A stretch of DNA of 64,000 nucleotides from a bacterium (GTDB taxonomy: Bacteria; Verrucomicrobiota; Verrucomicrobiia; Limisphaerales; RI-55). Both the position numbers and the translations under genes were made by a program. The notes beneath the pieces were generated by a model. The model was given only the letters and a program-made list of their open reading frames with translations. It was not told the origin of the DNA and did no database searches. This document shows positions 54,838 through 63,628 of this stretch, piece after piece (the stretch's first letter is position 1; each line of letters opens with the position of its first letter). Where the stretch lies: contig WGOC01000036.1 of assembly GCA_016124235.1 (NCBI GenBank), positions 1 through 64,000 of the forward strand, read 5' to 3'.

Positions 54838-56895
54838 ATGTGCGGCATCGCCGGTTACCTGAATTTGCGCCCGTCTGAACCTCCCACCGAGGAGTTGCTT
54901 CGTCGGATGCTGGCCATGATCCGCCATCGTGGGCCGGACCAATTCGGCATCTATCTCGACGACCACGTCGGCCTCGGCAACGCCCGCCTCAGCATCATTG
55001 ATCTTGCCGCCGGCCAACAACCGATCACGACCGAGGACGGTCGCTACTGGATCGTCTACAACGGCGAACTGTTCAATCACGCCGAATTGCGCGAAGACCT
55101 CCTCAAGCACGGACATCGTTTTGAAACGCATTGCGACACCGAAGTCTTTCTTCATTACTACGAACAGGAAGGACCGGACTGCCTGCGCCGGTTCAACGGC
55201 CAGTTCGGGGTCGCGATTTGGGATACCGAACGAAAGGAACTTTTCTTGGCACGCGATCGAGTAGGCGTCCGGCCGTTGCACTACGCCGTTCGGGATGGCG
55301 TCCTTGTGTTCGGCTCTGAGATCAAAGCCATGGCGGTGCATCCGGCGATCTCACTCGAGCTGGATCCGCTTTCGTTGGACCAGATTTTCACCGGCTGGTC
55401 CTGCTTGGCGCCCCGCACGCCGTTCCAGGGAATCCAACAATTGCCCGCTGGTCATTATGCCTTGATCCGCCCGGGCCGGGAGATCGAATTGCATCGCTGG
55501 TGGCAACCTGATTTCTCCGGAGCCCAAATTCAGTCCGCTTCGAAAACCGACACCGCGCCCCAACGTGCTGCCAGCGTCTCGCTGGCAGAGAACAACCCCT
55601 CCGACACCGCTTACCTCGACGAACTCCGCCACCTCCTGACAGACGCCACCCGGCTCCGTTTGTTGGCCGATGTGCCCGTGGGCGCCTATTTGAGTGGCGG
55701 CCTGGATTCGTCAATCATCGCCGCGCTGACCAAGGGCTTCATCGGCAAACAGCTCGATACGTTTTCCATCGCGTTCACCGACGCGGCCTTCGACGAGCGC
55801 GATCACCAGCAACGCATGGCCCGGCATCTCGGCACCGCGCATCAGGTGGTCGAGGCCGCGCATAAAGACATCGGCGAAATCTTTCCCGAAGTCGTGTGGC
55901 ATTGCGAAGCGCCCATCCTCCGCACCTCACCCGCGCCGATGTATCTGCTCTCGCGCCTGGTCCGAAAGAGCGGCTACAAAGTCGTTCTCACGGGCGAGGG
56001 CGCCGACGAATTCCTCGGTGGCTACGATATTTTCAAGGAAGCGAAGATCCGCGCATTCTGGTCCAGGTTCCCCGCGTCCACCCGGCGTTCGAAACTTTTT
56101 CAACGAATCTATCCCGATCTGCAAAACCTGACGAAATCCGGCCCGCAATACCTCGCGTCATTCTTCGGCGAACGCCTGGCCGATACCGAATCGCCGGACT
56201 ACTCGCACTTGATTCGCTGGCGCAACACGCGCCGCACGCAGCGGTTTTTCTCTCCTGAACTGACTGGCCGGATCCGCGCCGAAGCCCGTCCGCTGATCGA
56301 CGAAGTTCCCATTCCCCCGGCGTTCAAATCCTGGGGCACGCTTGATCGCGCGCAATACGTCGAAATGGTCACCTTTCTCAGCACGTATCTCCTTTCTTCC
56401 CAGGGCGATCGCGTCGGCATGGCCAACTCCATTGAAGGCCGCTTCCCATTTCTCGATTATCGCGTCGCCGAGTTTGCGATGCGCCTGCCGTCGCGATTGC
56501 GCATGCCCGCGCTCCGCGACAAATTTTTGCTCCGCCGGCTGGGCGCCGAATTGCTCCCGGATGAGATCTGGAACCGCCCGAAGAAACCCTACCGTGCGCC
56601 CATCCATCGCAGCTTTTTCCATCAGCACACGCCGGATTACGTCACGGACCTGATGTCCGATTCCGCCCTACGGACATCCGGCCTGTTTAATCCGCTCGCA
56701 GTCGCGAAATTAGTATCCAAAATCACCCACGACCAACCGGTCGGCGAAACCGACGACATGGCCCTCGCCGGAATCCTTTCCACCCAACTCCTGCACCACT
56801 TTTGCCATACCGGTTTCCGCGCCGCCGACCCGCTCTCCAGCTCCGACGACGTGAAGGTCTGCGATCATCGAACAGCCGCTCAATCCGGTCGTTGA
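54838..56895 (+). CDS. asnB: Glutamine-hydrolysing asparagine synthase-type amidotransferase
   Basis: 685 residues. C2 after the initiator (MCGIAGYLN) is the glutaminase nucleophile; the class II amidotransferase domain ends near residue 215. SGGLDS at 286-291 is the ATP-pyrophosphatase loop. The family transfers glutamine nitrogen to a carboxylate; in polysaccharide loci the product is often an amidated sugar acid, which is inference here. Residues about 235-258 form an extra linker that contains the translation of a 21-bp hairpin (55568-55588). The protein is longer than the roughly 620-650 residues I expect for relatives. Confidence 0.9.
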   Translation: MCGIAGYLNLRPSEPPTEELLRRMLAMIRHRGPDQFGIYLDDHVGLGNARLSIIDLAAGQQPITTEDGRYWIVYNGELFNHAELREDLLKHGHRFETHCDTEVFLHYYEQEGPDCLRRFNGQFGVAIWDTERKELFLARDRVGVRPLHYAVRDGVLVFGSEIKAMAVHPAISLELDPLSLDQIFTGWSCLAPRTPFQGIQQLPAGHYALIRPGREIELHRWWQPDFSGAQIQSASKTDTAPQRAASVSLAENNPSDTAYLDELRHLLTDATRLRLLADVPVGAYLSGGLDSSIIAALTKGFIGKQLDTFSIAFTDAAFDERDHQQRMARHLGTAHQVVEAAHKDIGEIFPEVVWHCEAPILRTSPAPMYLLSRLVRKSGYKVVLTGEGADEFLGGYDIFKEAKIRAFWSRFPASTRRSKLFQRIYPDLQNLTKSGPQYLASFFGERLADTESPDYSHLIRWRNTRRTQRFFSPELTGRIRAEARPLIDEVPIPPAFKSWGTLDRAQYVEMVTFLSTYLLSSQGDRVGMANSIEGRFPFLDYRVAEFAMRLPSRLRMPALRDKFLLRRLGAELLPDEIWNRPKKPYRAPIHRSFFHQHTPDYVTDLMSDSALRTSGLFNPLAVAKLVSKITHDQPVGETDDMALAGILSTQLLHHFCHTGFRAADPLSSSDDVKVCDHRTAAQSGR
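55568..55588 (+). repeat. Triloop hairpin inside asnB
   Basis: Perfect 9-bp arms CTGCCAGCG and CGCTGGCAG with loop TCT. It has the same design as the second hairpin of the intergenic composite module (CCAGCTGGCG arm, TCT loop). At 21 bp it equals seven codons and keeps the reading frame in the linker between the two catalytic domains. Confidence 0.85.
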
Positions 56896-57051
56896 TTCTT
56901 CCCATCACGATTCCGATTTTGCGCGTCCACGTGACAACGGCAACTCGTCCAGGTCGCTCATTTTCGAAATCGCGTTGCTCGCGGGCTGCCGCTCCGCACA
57001 CAAGCTTTTGATCCATTTCCGAAAACTGAACTCCGTTATTCCTGTCTACTT

Positions 57052-58044
57052 ATGGCCAACTCTCCGCTCACCAAGGACTCACTGAAACTGGATTGCGCCG
57101 CCGCCGTCGAAGCGATCACGCAAGGGCTGCGCAAGTGCCTCACAAAATATCGTCGCCGCGGCATAGTGCTCGGCCTTTCCGGCGGCATCGACAGCACCGT
57201 CACGGCGGCACTCGCCGTGCGGGCGGTGGGGCCGGCACGCGTCTTCGGACTTCACATGCCGGAGCGGGACTCGGCGTCAGAAACTTTGGAATTGAGCAAA
57301 TCCGTTTCCTTGCATTTCGGCATCGATTCCGCCGTTGAGGAAATCACGCCGATTCTCGAGGCGACCGGTTGCTACCGGCGGCAAGTGGAAGCGATTCAAC
57401 TCGCCGTGCCCGAGTATGCCGCCGATTGGAAATGCAAAATGGTGATCGAAAATTCCGTGGACAATCGCGGGTTCAATTTCTTCCACATTGTTGCCCAGGC
57501 TCCGGACGGTCGCACCGTGAAACAGCGGCTCGGGAGCGCCGCGTATCTGGGCGTGCTCGCCGCGACCAACTTCAAACAACGGGTGCGCAAGATGATGGAG
57601 TACTATCACGCGGATCGTTTGAATTACGCGGTGGCCGGAACGCCTAATCGATTGGAATACGATCAGGGATTCTTCGTAAAGCTCGGTGACGGATCGGCAG
57701 ACGTAAAACCGATTGCGCACCTTTACAAATCCCAAGTCTACGAACTCGCGGCATTCTTGGGAGTCCCGGAGGAAATCCGAAAACGTCCCCCCACGACGGA
57801 CACCTACAGCCTGCCGCAGGGCCAGGATGAATTCTATTTTTCACTTCCTTACGCGCAAATGGATCTGTGCTTGTTCGCCAAAAACAATGGCTATTCGGCG
57901 GAAGACGTTGCGCCGTTAGTTGGCCTGAGTGCGGAGCAGGTTCAACGAGTGTTCACCGACATCGACGTCAAACGGGATACGACTCGCTACCTGCACGCCG
58001 GTCCACAACTCATGGAACCGGTCCCAGAAATTGAGCCCGACTGA
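57052..58044 (+). CDS. nadE: Ammonia-dependent NAD(+) synthase
   Basis: 330 residues. IVLGLSGGIDSTVTA with SGGIDS at 43-48 is the ATP-binding loop; no nitrilase domain precedes it, so ammonia is the expected nitrogen source. FHIVAQAPDGRTVKQRLGSA and YAVAGTPNRLEYDQGFF match the NaAD-binding side. Standard short NadE is about 270 residues, so this one carries extra segments. It lies 156 bp after asnB. It may be the housekeeping enzyme or, given the context, a sugar-related amidating paralogue. Confidence 0.85.
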   Translation: MANSPLTKDSLKLDCAAAVEAITQGLRKCLTKYRRRGIVLGLSGGIDSTVTAALAVRAVGPARVFGLHMPERDSASETLELSKSVSLHFGIDSAVEEITPILEATGCYRRQVEAIQLAVPEYAADWKCKMVIENSVDNRGFNFFHIVAQAPDGRTVKQRLGSAAYLGVLAATNFKQRVRKMMEYYHADRLNYAVAGTPNRLEYDQGFFVKLGDGSADVKPIAHLYKSQVYELAAFLGVPEEIRKRPPTTDTYSLPQGQDEFYFSLPYAQMDLCLFAKNNGYSAEDVAPLVGLSAEQVQRVFTDIDVKRDTTRYLHAGPQLMEPVPEIEPD

Positions 58045-58093
58045 ATCGAGTCAAGAAGCACTGAAAGCACCAACCCATTTCGGACCAGAACGA

Positions 58094-58119
58094 GGCGTCG
58101 CAGATGCGACGCCTTTTTT
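58094..58119 (+). terminator. Rho-independent terminator after nadE
   Basis: Perfect 9-bp arms GGCGTCGCA (58094-58102) and TGCGACGCC (58105-58113) separated by GA, followed by six T residues. It lies 50 bp after the nadE stop and marks the end of the sugar locus. Confidence 0.85.
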
Positions 58120-58255
58120 GTTTCCTTTTCGAACCTGAATGCCGGCGGACCTCCGGGCGTCGCAAATGGAGCGTTGGAAAACTGGCCTTTGGGATGTAAG
58201 TTTGATTGCGCAGCTTTTCACATCATCAACCGCTCAAGTGGAAGTTCTTAGCATC

Positions 58256-58951
58256 ATGAAGCAATTGATCTCCGGTATAATCACGTTATCCGCAGTGGCC
58301 CAGCTGGGTCTGGCTGCGGAGCCACTTTATCACAATGATTTCGAATCTTCCCCGATCGGCAGTCAACCGGACGGGTTCTTGGTCATTGATGGCCAATTCG
58401 CAGTTCAGGAGTTCGAAGGCAACAAAGTGTTCGAGTTGCCGGGTGCGCCTTTGGAGACGTTTGGCTTCATCTTTGGTCCGAACTTTCGGTACAACGATGC
58501 GGGCGATCACATGCAGTTTGCGGAGAAGGACGGTCCGGCGAAATTGCTCGACGGTGTGGCAGTCACGGCACGCGCGTACGGACTCAAGAAGGGGCGACGC
58601 TATCCGACATTTGCAATTGGCTTGTGTGGTGTTGGTGGATTCAAGTTACGGGTTGCGCCCATGAAAGGCGCAGTCGAGCTGGTGAGCGGTGACACGACTA
58701 TTGCCAGTGTTGATTATCGCTTTGCGTCGGGCACATGGATCCGCCTCAAGCTTGAAGTGCGTTACGCGGATGGCAAATGGATCACCGAAGGGAAAGTCTG
58801 GAAGGACGGCGAAACCGAGCCTGCCGATTGGTTGCTCAAACATGCATCAGCGGAAAAGCCCAATCCCGGAAAGGCGTCAGCCTGGGCGGCTCCATTTTCA
58901 GGCCAGCCAATTCGTTTCGACGATTTGCAAATCGATGCGGTCGCGAAGTAA
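58256..58951 (+). CDS. Secreted protein of unknown function, possible beta-sandwich
   Basis: 231 residues from ATG 58256, with signal peptide MKQLISGIITLSAVAQLGLA followed by AEPLYHNDFES. The start of the mature part (D-F-E with P-I-G-S-Q-P-D-G) and the end (I-R-F-D-D-L-Q-I-D) resemble concanavalin-like beta-sandwich domains that bind glycans. No catalytic residues stand out. I do not recognise the family precisely. An upstream ATG at 58139 lies just after the terminator and would displace the signal peptide from the N-terminus. Confidence 0.7.
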   Translation: MKQLISGIITLSAVAQLGLAAEPLYHNDFESSPIGSQPDGFLVIDGQFAVQEFEGNKVFELPGAPLETFGFIFGPNFRYNDAGDHMQFAEKDGPAKLLDGVAVTARAYGLKKGRRYPTFAIGLCGVGGFKLRVAPMKGAVELVSGDTTIASVDYRFASGTWIRLKLEVRYADGKWITEGKVWKDGETEPADWLLKHASAEKPNPGKASAWAAPFSGQPIRFDDLQIDAVAK

Positions 58952-58958
58952 ACCGCGA

Positions 58959-59954
58959 TCAATCAGCGGAATCCGTTTCCGGCTTCGAAGATTCAGAAAC
59001 GCTCGAAAGGCGCGTGATTTCTTGGCCGTCGCACTGCCAACGTTGCAGCGAAGAATAGCGACCTTTTTTTAATTTTCGAAATTCAGTTGCGTTGTTTCGC
59101 TTGGTTACAATTCCCTCCCGGATCCCGGATTCGCCGCACCCTAGCAGACGGACGTGCGGCTTGAGAATCTCGGGTCTTCCCAGCACGCGTACGGTGTCGT
59201 TGGGCAGCGCTTCAATCGGTCGACGGTCGAGCACCAGATAACCGACGGGCAGACTACGAAGATCAATTTCCATCGTCTGGGAGAATTTCGCCCAGAACGG
59301 ATCGGTGAAGACAAACGGCGGAGGTTCCGCGAATTGATGGCACCAATGGGACTCGTTTCCGACGGCGAGCAAACCACATGAGTTTTGGTGTGGACACGGC
59401 GCCACTAAATTGAAGCCCTCGCGCAAACTTTCACGCAATCGAATTAGCTGGCGACTCGCCGGAAATGTTCCCGGCTCCACCCAAATCACCGCTTGAGCAC
59501 CGCGTGCGATTTCATTCAGATCGTCAAATCCCCGTTGCGCCAGTTCGGTCGCGACATGGCTGACGACAAGCAGGTCGACCGTCTCGGGGAATCCGGCACG
59601 AACCGGGAGATCCGGATATTTTTCGCGCGCGCGATTGATCGCAAATTCAACCGCAAGCTGCGATCGATCAGATAGGCCGAGTTCGGTAGTCTGCGGCGTT
59701 CCGAAATAATCGAGACACGCACGGCTGGCGACGCCGCTGCCGCAGCCCCAATCGAGCAAAGTGCCGGCGGGCGGTTGCCAGCCAAGTCGGTTCAAATCGT
59801 TCAGCACGAAGTCCCATTTCCAACCGATCCGTTGCGCGAAAGTCGCATCATATTGCGCCAGATCCGAGACGGATCGCCAATAGTCGTGCTGACCCGCAGT
59901 GCCTTCCAGGAACCCGGCGCGCAGCCGGCGCAGTGTTGCCCAATCGATTTCCAT
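58959..59954 (-). CDS. Rsm22-family methyltransferase-like protein
   Basis: 331 residues on the minus strand. LLDWGCGSGVASRACLDYFG is the SAM motif. A CPH...C...W-C-H arrangement (APCPHQNSCGLL followed by SHWCHQF) matches the cysteine cluster of Rsm22-type proteins, which act on small ribosomal subunits in mitochondria and have bacterial relatives. Its ATG overlaps the stop of the upstream gene (ATGA at 59951-59954 on the minus strand), so it is coupled to another methyltransferase. Confidence 0.78.
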   Translation of the reverse strand: MEIDWATLRRLRAGFLEGTAGQHDYWRSVSDLAQYDATFAQRIGWKWDFVLNDLNRLGWQPPAGTLLDWGCGSGVASRACLDYFGTPQTTELGLSDRSQLAVEFAINRAREKYPDLPVRAGFPETVDLLVVSHVATELAQRGFDDLNEIARGAQAVIWVEPGTFPASRQLIRLRESLREGFNLVAPCPHQNSCGLLAVGNESHWCHQFAEPPPFVFTDPFWAKFSQTMEIDLRSLPVGYLVLDRRPIEALPNDTVRVLGRPEILKPHVRLLGCGESGIREGIVTKRNNATEFRKLKKGRYSSLQRWQCDGQEITRLSSVSESSKPETDSAD

Positions 59955-61147
59955 CAGCGGGGTATGATTCTGTCCGAGGCGAGATCGGGTAGATCGAAAA
60001 ACGCCTTAAGCGCGCGAATGCGTTCGGTCATCGGGGCGGTATCAGCCGATGCCTTTTTGCGGACAGCGGTAATCAGCAAATTTCTCGGAGTGTGCTCGGA
60101 TGCCACGAATTCTATCACCTTGGTCGCGTAGCCGGCTTCCTCCAATCGCAGGGCGCGCAATCCATCGGTGAGCCATTCACTGAATCGTTCCTCGAGTAGG
60201 CCATGGCGAAGTAACGGTTTAAGAACTGTGGGCCGTCCGAGCTTTGGTCGAAGCTCCTGATGGCAGCACGGCGACACAATGATCAAACGCGCGCCGGCGT
60301 GCGTTCCGCGGGCGATCGCATCGTCGGTCGCGGTGTTGCAGGCATGCAGCGCGATTAGACCGTCAATCTTGTCGAGCTTCGCGGAAGCGATGTCGCCGGT
60401 GACGAATTTCAACGAGTTCGCGCCGACGGCCTGTGCGATGTCATTTGCTTGATCGACCAATTCACGACGGACTTCGACGCCCGTAACATCGGCGGTCAAA
60501 TTGAGCGTGCGGTTGAGTAAGTGCCAGACGCCAAACGTGAGATAGCCTTTCCCGCAGCCCATGTCGACGATGTGAATTTGCTCGCCGCGTGACCAACCGC
60601 AATCGCCGACCGCATGACTGACGATTTCAAGATAACGCTCCAATTGATAATACTTATCGGATGAGGAAGGGCGGATGTTCCCACGTTGATCGCACAGGCC
60701 AAGTGCGGTCAGCCAGGCGATCGCCGAATCATCCAACAGCCTTTGCTTTTGCCGATCATGCGTTCGTGTGGGAGTCGTTTTAGTTCGCGCCTTGTGGGCG
60801 ATCAGGCGCGGCACGCCTTTGGCGTTGATGGTGAATTGCCAGTCGCCCGAAGTCGTTTCGAGCAGCGCGTTTTGAAACGTCTGCGCGATTTGAGCGTTCA
60901 GCCAACTCGTGACTTCATCAAGCGGCACGTTCTGGGTCGAGTCACGCTTGCTCTCGCGCAACGTCAAGGACAGGACCGTCTGATTCTTGATGTTCACCAC
61001 CCGGCCGCTGATTCGCTGGATTGATTGTTTAGAATCTCGCGGTTTGGAAAGGAGCAACCGGACGAAGGTGCCAGCAGCAAGTGCGTCCGCGGCGTGTGCA
61101 ACGAATGCCTCGGCTGGCGGCGCAGTTTTCAAGGGGCAGATTACCAA
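59954..61147 (-). CDS. SAM-dependent methyltransferase (METTL25-like)
   Basis: 397 residues, starting at TTG 61147 as given. IVDMGCGKGYLTFGVWHLLN is the SAM motif. LIALHACNTATDDAI and SPCCHQELRPKL are conserved in METTL25/RRNAD1-like proteins and bacterial relatives. The first 120 residues are a separate domain of unknown role. The start overlaps the 59-codon gene upstream by seven bases in another frame; a downstream start is possible. The substrate is probably RNA, by family analogy only. Confidence 0.75.
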   Translation of the reverse strand: MVICPLKTAPPAEAFVAHAADALAAGTFVRLLLSKPRDSKQSIQRISGRVVNIKNQTVLSLTLRESKRDSTQNVPLDEVTSWLNAQIAQTFQNALLETTSGDWQFTINAKGVPRLIAHKARTKTTPTRTHDRQKQRLLDDSAIAWLTALGLCDQRGNIRPSSSDKYYQLERYLEIVSHAVGDCGWSRGEQIHIVDMGCGKGYLTFGVWHLLNRTLNLTADVTGVEVRRELVDQANDIAQAVGANSLKFVTGDIASAKLDKIDGLIALHACNTATDDAIARGTHAGARLIIVSPCCHQELRPKLGRPTVLKPLLRHGLLEERFSEWLTDGLRALRLEEAGYATKVIEFVASEHTPRNLLITAVRKKASADTAPMTERIRALKAFFDLPDLASDRIIPR

Positions 61148-61320
61148 ACGGCCACCGAATCGGCTGCGAGAATCTTGTCCAGCAACGATTCGTAGTCCGG
61201 TTGGTCAATGTTCAAGTCACAGATTTCAACCGCGAGTTCGTCCCGCGCGAGCTGCTGACTAATGACGGATTCGGCGCGGGCATCGGCCGTGTCGGACTTG
61301 ATGTGAAGCAACGTACGCAT
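61141..61320 (-). CDS. Small TusB/DsrH-like protein
   Basis: A 59-residue protein, ATG at 61320-61318 and TAA at 61143-61141. It starts MRTLLHIKSDTADARAES and ends AADSVAVW. The final tryptophan and position after two DsrE-fold genes recall TusB/DsrH, though TusB is usually about 95 residues. The ATG lies one base after the stop of the preceding gene, so translation is likely coupled. It contains one cysteine (in EICDLNI). Confidence 0.6.
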   Translation of the reverse strand: MRTLLHIKSDTADARAESVISQQLARDELAVEICDLNIDQPDYESLLDKILAADSVAVW

Positions 61321-61321
61321 G

Positions 61322-61687
61322 TCAAAAATGCATCACGTAATCCTGGCCGGCCGTCAGTTCGGCAAGGCCCGCGTGATCGAGTTCGGGGAACGCGATTTCA
61401 GTTCGATTGGCAGCGACCAACGGGTGGCCCGCTTCGACGTAAAGCTCCTGGTTCCGTTCGGCGAGAGCCGGCAGGAATTCGACGATGTTATCCTCGTCAA
61501 AAAAACGTCCTTCGCCCGGTAACAAACCATTCACCGCTTCGCCTCCGACAAAAAGCGTCACAGCCACTTTTTGCCACGCGCTTATGCCCGCCGCGAGACG
61601 GATCGCCTCGGCCAATCTTCCGCTTTTCACCGGGTCCGAGGTGACCACAATGAGCAGCCGCTTAATTTGCTGGGGCGCACTGTCCAT
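61322..61687 (-). CDS. DsrE-family protein (TusC-like)
   Basis: 121 residues. LLIVVTSDPVKSGRLAEAIR opens the DsrE fold, and AVTLFVGGEAVNGLLPG follows. It has no cysteine, as is common for TusC-like structural subunits. The gene is two bases from its upstream neighbour and one base from the small gene downstream, so the three form one operon on the minus strand. A role in sulfur relay for tRNA thiolation is possible but depends on the order D-C-B only. Confidence 0.68.
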   Translation of the reverse strand: MDSAPQQIKRLLIVVTSDPVKSGRLAEAIRLAAGISAWQKVAVTLFVGGEAVNGLLPGEGRFFDEDNIVEFLPALAERNQELYVEAGHPLVAANRTEIAFPELDHAGLAELTAGQDYVMHF

Positions 61688-61689
61688 CG

Positions 61690-62016
61690 TCAGTTGAAGC
61701 TTACGAAACGGTCAGTGGAAGCGACCAGGTCACTGGCGGTCGCCAGCCCGACCCAGGTGGCGCGATCATCCGTGACGAGATTGCGTTTCTTGGCGCCAAA
61801 GGCACACGCAAAAAGCCGGAGCCCGCGTGCTTTGAGGGCCTGCACTTCGGCTCGCTCGATTCCGGGGACGGCTTCGTCGATCAGATAGAGATAGACGGCG
61901 AGGCCCCGATTGATTGCGGTTTCCGCGAGACGGAGACCATGGCTGAAGTTTTGACGGTCCGGTGCGCTGGCGATCAATACGCCGAGTTTCGTCTTGTCCG
62001 TTCCTCCGGTCGTCAT
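61690..62016 (-). CDS. DsrE-family protein (TusD-like)
   Basis: 108 residues. LGVLIASAPDRQNFSHGLRL starts the fold, VYLYLIDEAVPG is the second strand, and LFACAFGAKKRN holds the only cysteine, placed like the active cysteine of TusD. It heads the presumed D-C-B order. The gene upstream, a response regulator, is 38 bp away. The assignment to the Tus system is inference; other DsrE proteins have unrelated roles. Confidence 0.68.
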   Translation of the reverse strand: MTTGGTDKTKLGVLIASAPDRQNFSHGLRLAETAINRGLAVYLYLIDEAVPGIERAEVQALKARGLRLFACAFGAKKRNLVTDDRATWVGLATASDLVASTDRFVSFN

Positions 62017-62054
62017 GGCAGCGGTCGATTCGTCATTTTGACAATCGAAGGTGA

Positions 62055-62510
62055 CTATTGAACATTCAAGACACCGGTGATTGCTTCCAGAAATTCCTGG
62101 GCCAGATACGGCTTCCGGAGAAACCGATCGACTTTCACCGGCGACCGGTGAACGACTTCTTCCTGAACCGTGCCGCTGATCAGGATGGATTTCAAATCAG
62201 GCTTCATTCGCTGGCATTCGCCAACGAGCTGCAACCCGTCCATTCCGAGCATGACATAATCGGTAATGACCAAATCCGGCTTGGGATCGGCGGTTTTGAA
62301 AGCAGCCAGCGCTTTCCGCGGCTCCTCAAATTTCTCAAACCGGTAACCCTCCATCTCGAGGATGTATTCAGCCAGTTCGAGCAGCGTGGGTTCATCATCC
62401 ACCACATAAATCAGGATGGATTCCTTGTCGCGCGGGGAGCCGGCCTGAGATTGCGAAGTGTCTGCCACGTTGGCGTGATTAACGCCGGAACAAACTTGAG
62501 TGGCAAGCAC
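62055..62510 (-). CDS. Single-domain response regulator
   Basis: 151 residues on the minus strand. The receiver domain has acidic residues in YVVDDEPTLLEL, the phospho-acceptor aspartate in VITDYVMLGMDG, a serine in ILISGT and a lysine in FLRKPY. No output domain follows, so it acts through protein contacts. The first 30 residues from GTG 62510 are low-complexity and the start is uncertain. No histidine kinase lies in the window. Confidence 0.85.
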   Translation of the reverse strand: MLATQVCSGVNHANVADTSQSQAGSPRDKESILIYVVDDEPTLLELAEYILEMEGYRFEKFEEPRKALAAFKTADPKPDLVITDYVMLGMDGLQLVGECQRMKPDLKSILISGTVQEEVVHRSPVKVDRFLRKPYLAQEFLEAITGVLNVQ

Positions 62511-62753
62511 TTTCCCGCCGGTGGAGCAGGCGACTGAACGCTGGACGGCGGGTCACGTTGATCGCGGATTTTGATCGCTGAATCTTAGACCGGAGTGCCT
62601 GACCGGAAATGGAAAATCCCAATCGTGGGGATTGCATTAATAATTGTTGCTTCAGTTTGGGGAGGTTCTGCCGATGAAGTTGACTGCGAGTGATCGGTGG
62701 GAAGGACCACCGGACTCGATGACAGCAAACTTTATCATCAATTTTCGAGCGCC

Positions 62754-63491
62754 ATGCCGGAAAACGACGAAATTCTGTATTACGTGTGGGGTGTTGATCA
62801 TGTGGCCTACGGTCCCATTGAACTTCCCGCGTTGGTCAATTGGGTCCAGGACAAGCGCGTCGTCGCGGATTCGTGGGTTTATCGCCAGGAAGTGGCCGAG
62901 TGGTTCCGGGCGAGCGAGCTGCCCGAACTGAAGATGTTTTTCCGCGATCGCGCGGAATCCCGGCTCGACGACACGACCATCACTCGGCGCCTAGGGCCGG
63001 ATGTTCAACCGTCGAAGCTGCGCCGGATCAAGCTGTTTGCCGGCATGGACGATCTGCAGATCCAGTCATTTGCCAAGTATTTGGAGAGCATTCCCGTACG
63101 CCAATTCACCACCGTGGTCAACGAGGGTGAACAAGGTGACGCGATGTATCTGATCCTGGAAGGGGAACTTCGCAGCCGGACAGTGACCGACGGTCGGGAA
63201 ACCACCCTGTGTACGATGCACACGGGTGAATTCTTTGGCGAGATGGCGTTGCTGGATCACGGATTGCGGTCGACCGATGTGGTGGCGAACACCGATAGCG
63301 TGCTCCTGAAGATTTCTTCAACGGCCTTCGACCGGATTGTCCAGGAAGCACCCGCTCTTGCGGCGCCGTTTCTTTACGCGCTCAGCAAGACGGAAGTAGC
63401 TCGGTTACGGCAATTGATCGGCAAATATGAAGCCTCCATTTCGTTTTCGCGCTCGGCCGGCGTTGGATCACTCACGACTGCCAATCGATAA
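62754..63491 (+). CDS. GYF_2-like and cyclic-nucleotide-binding domain protein
   Basis: 245 residues from ATG 62754. The N-terminal 60 residues (YYVWGVDHVAYGPIELPAL, then WVYRQEVAEWF) resemble a GYF_2 domain. The CNB domain follows at about 95-215, with EGEQGDAMYLILEGELR and GEFFGEMALLDHGLRSTDV, where Glu and Arg of the phosphate cassette are kept. There is no DNA-binding domain, so it is more likely a cNMP-responsive adaptor than a Crp regulator. An upstream start at 62697 is not supported. Confidence 0.82.
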   Translation: MPENDEILYYVWGVDHVAYGPIELPALVNWVQDKRVVADSWVYRQEVAEWFRASELPELKMFFRDRAESRLDDTTITRRLGPDVQPSKLRRIKLFAGMDDLQIQSFAKYLESIPVRQFTTVVNEGEQGDAMYLILEGELRSRTVTDGRETTLCTMHTGEFFGEMALLDHGLRSTDVVANTDSVLLKISSTAFDRIVQEAPALAAPFLYALSKTEVARLRQLIGKYEASISFSRSAGVGSLTTANR

Positions 63492-63517
63492 CTCGCCGCC
63501 GAAGCCCAGTTTTTTCG

Positions 63518-63549
63518 CCGCCGCCAACCGTCTGGTTGGCGGCGGTTTT
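63518..63549 (+). terminator. Intrinsic terminator
   Basis: Perfect 12-bp arms CCGCCGCCAACC (63518-63529) and GGTTGGCGGCGG (63534-63545) with loop GTCT, followed by TTTT. A T-run also precedes the hairpin on this strand. It ends the transcript of the cyclic-nucleotide-binding gene. Confidence 0.85.
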
Positions 63550-63628
63550 GCGTTTGTGATCAACCTTTTGCCGTCAATGGGGGGAACCGGAGATTGCGCC
63601 TGAGGGATTGCTTGATTACGTTCCGCCC

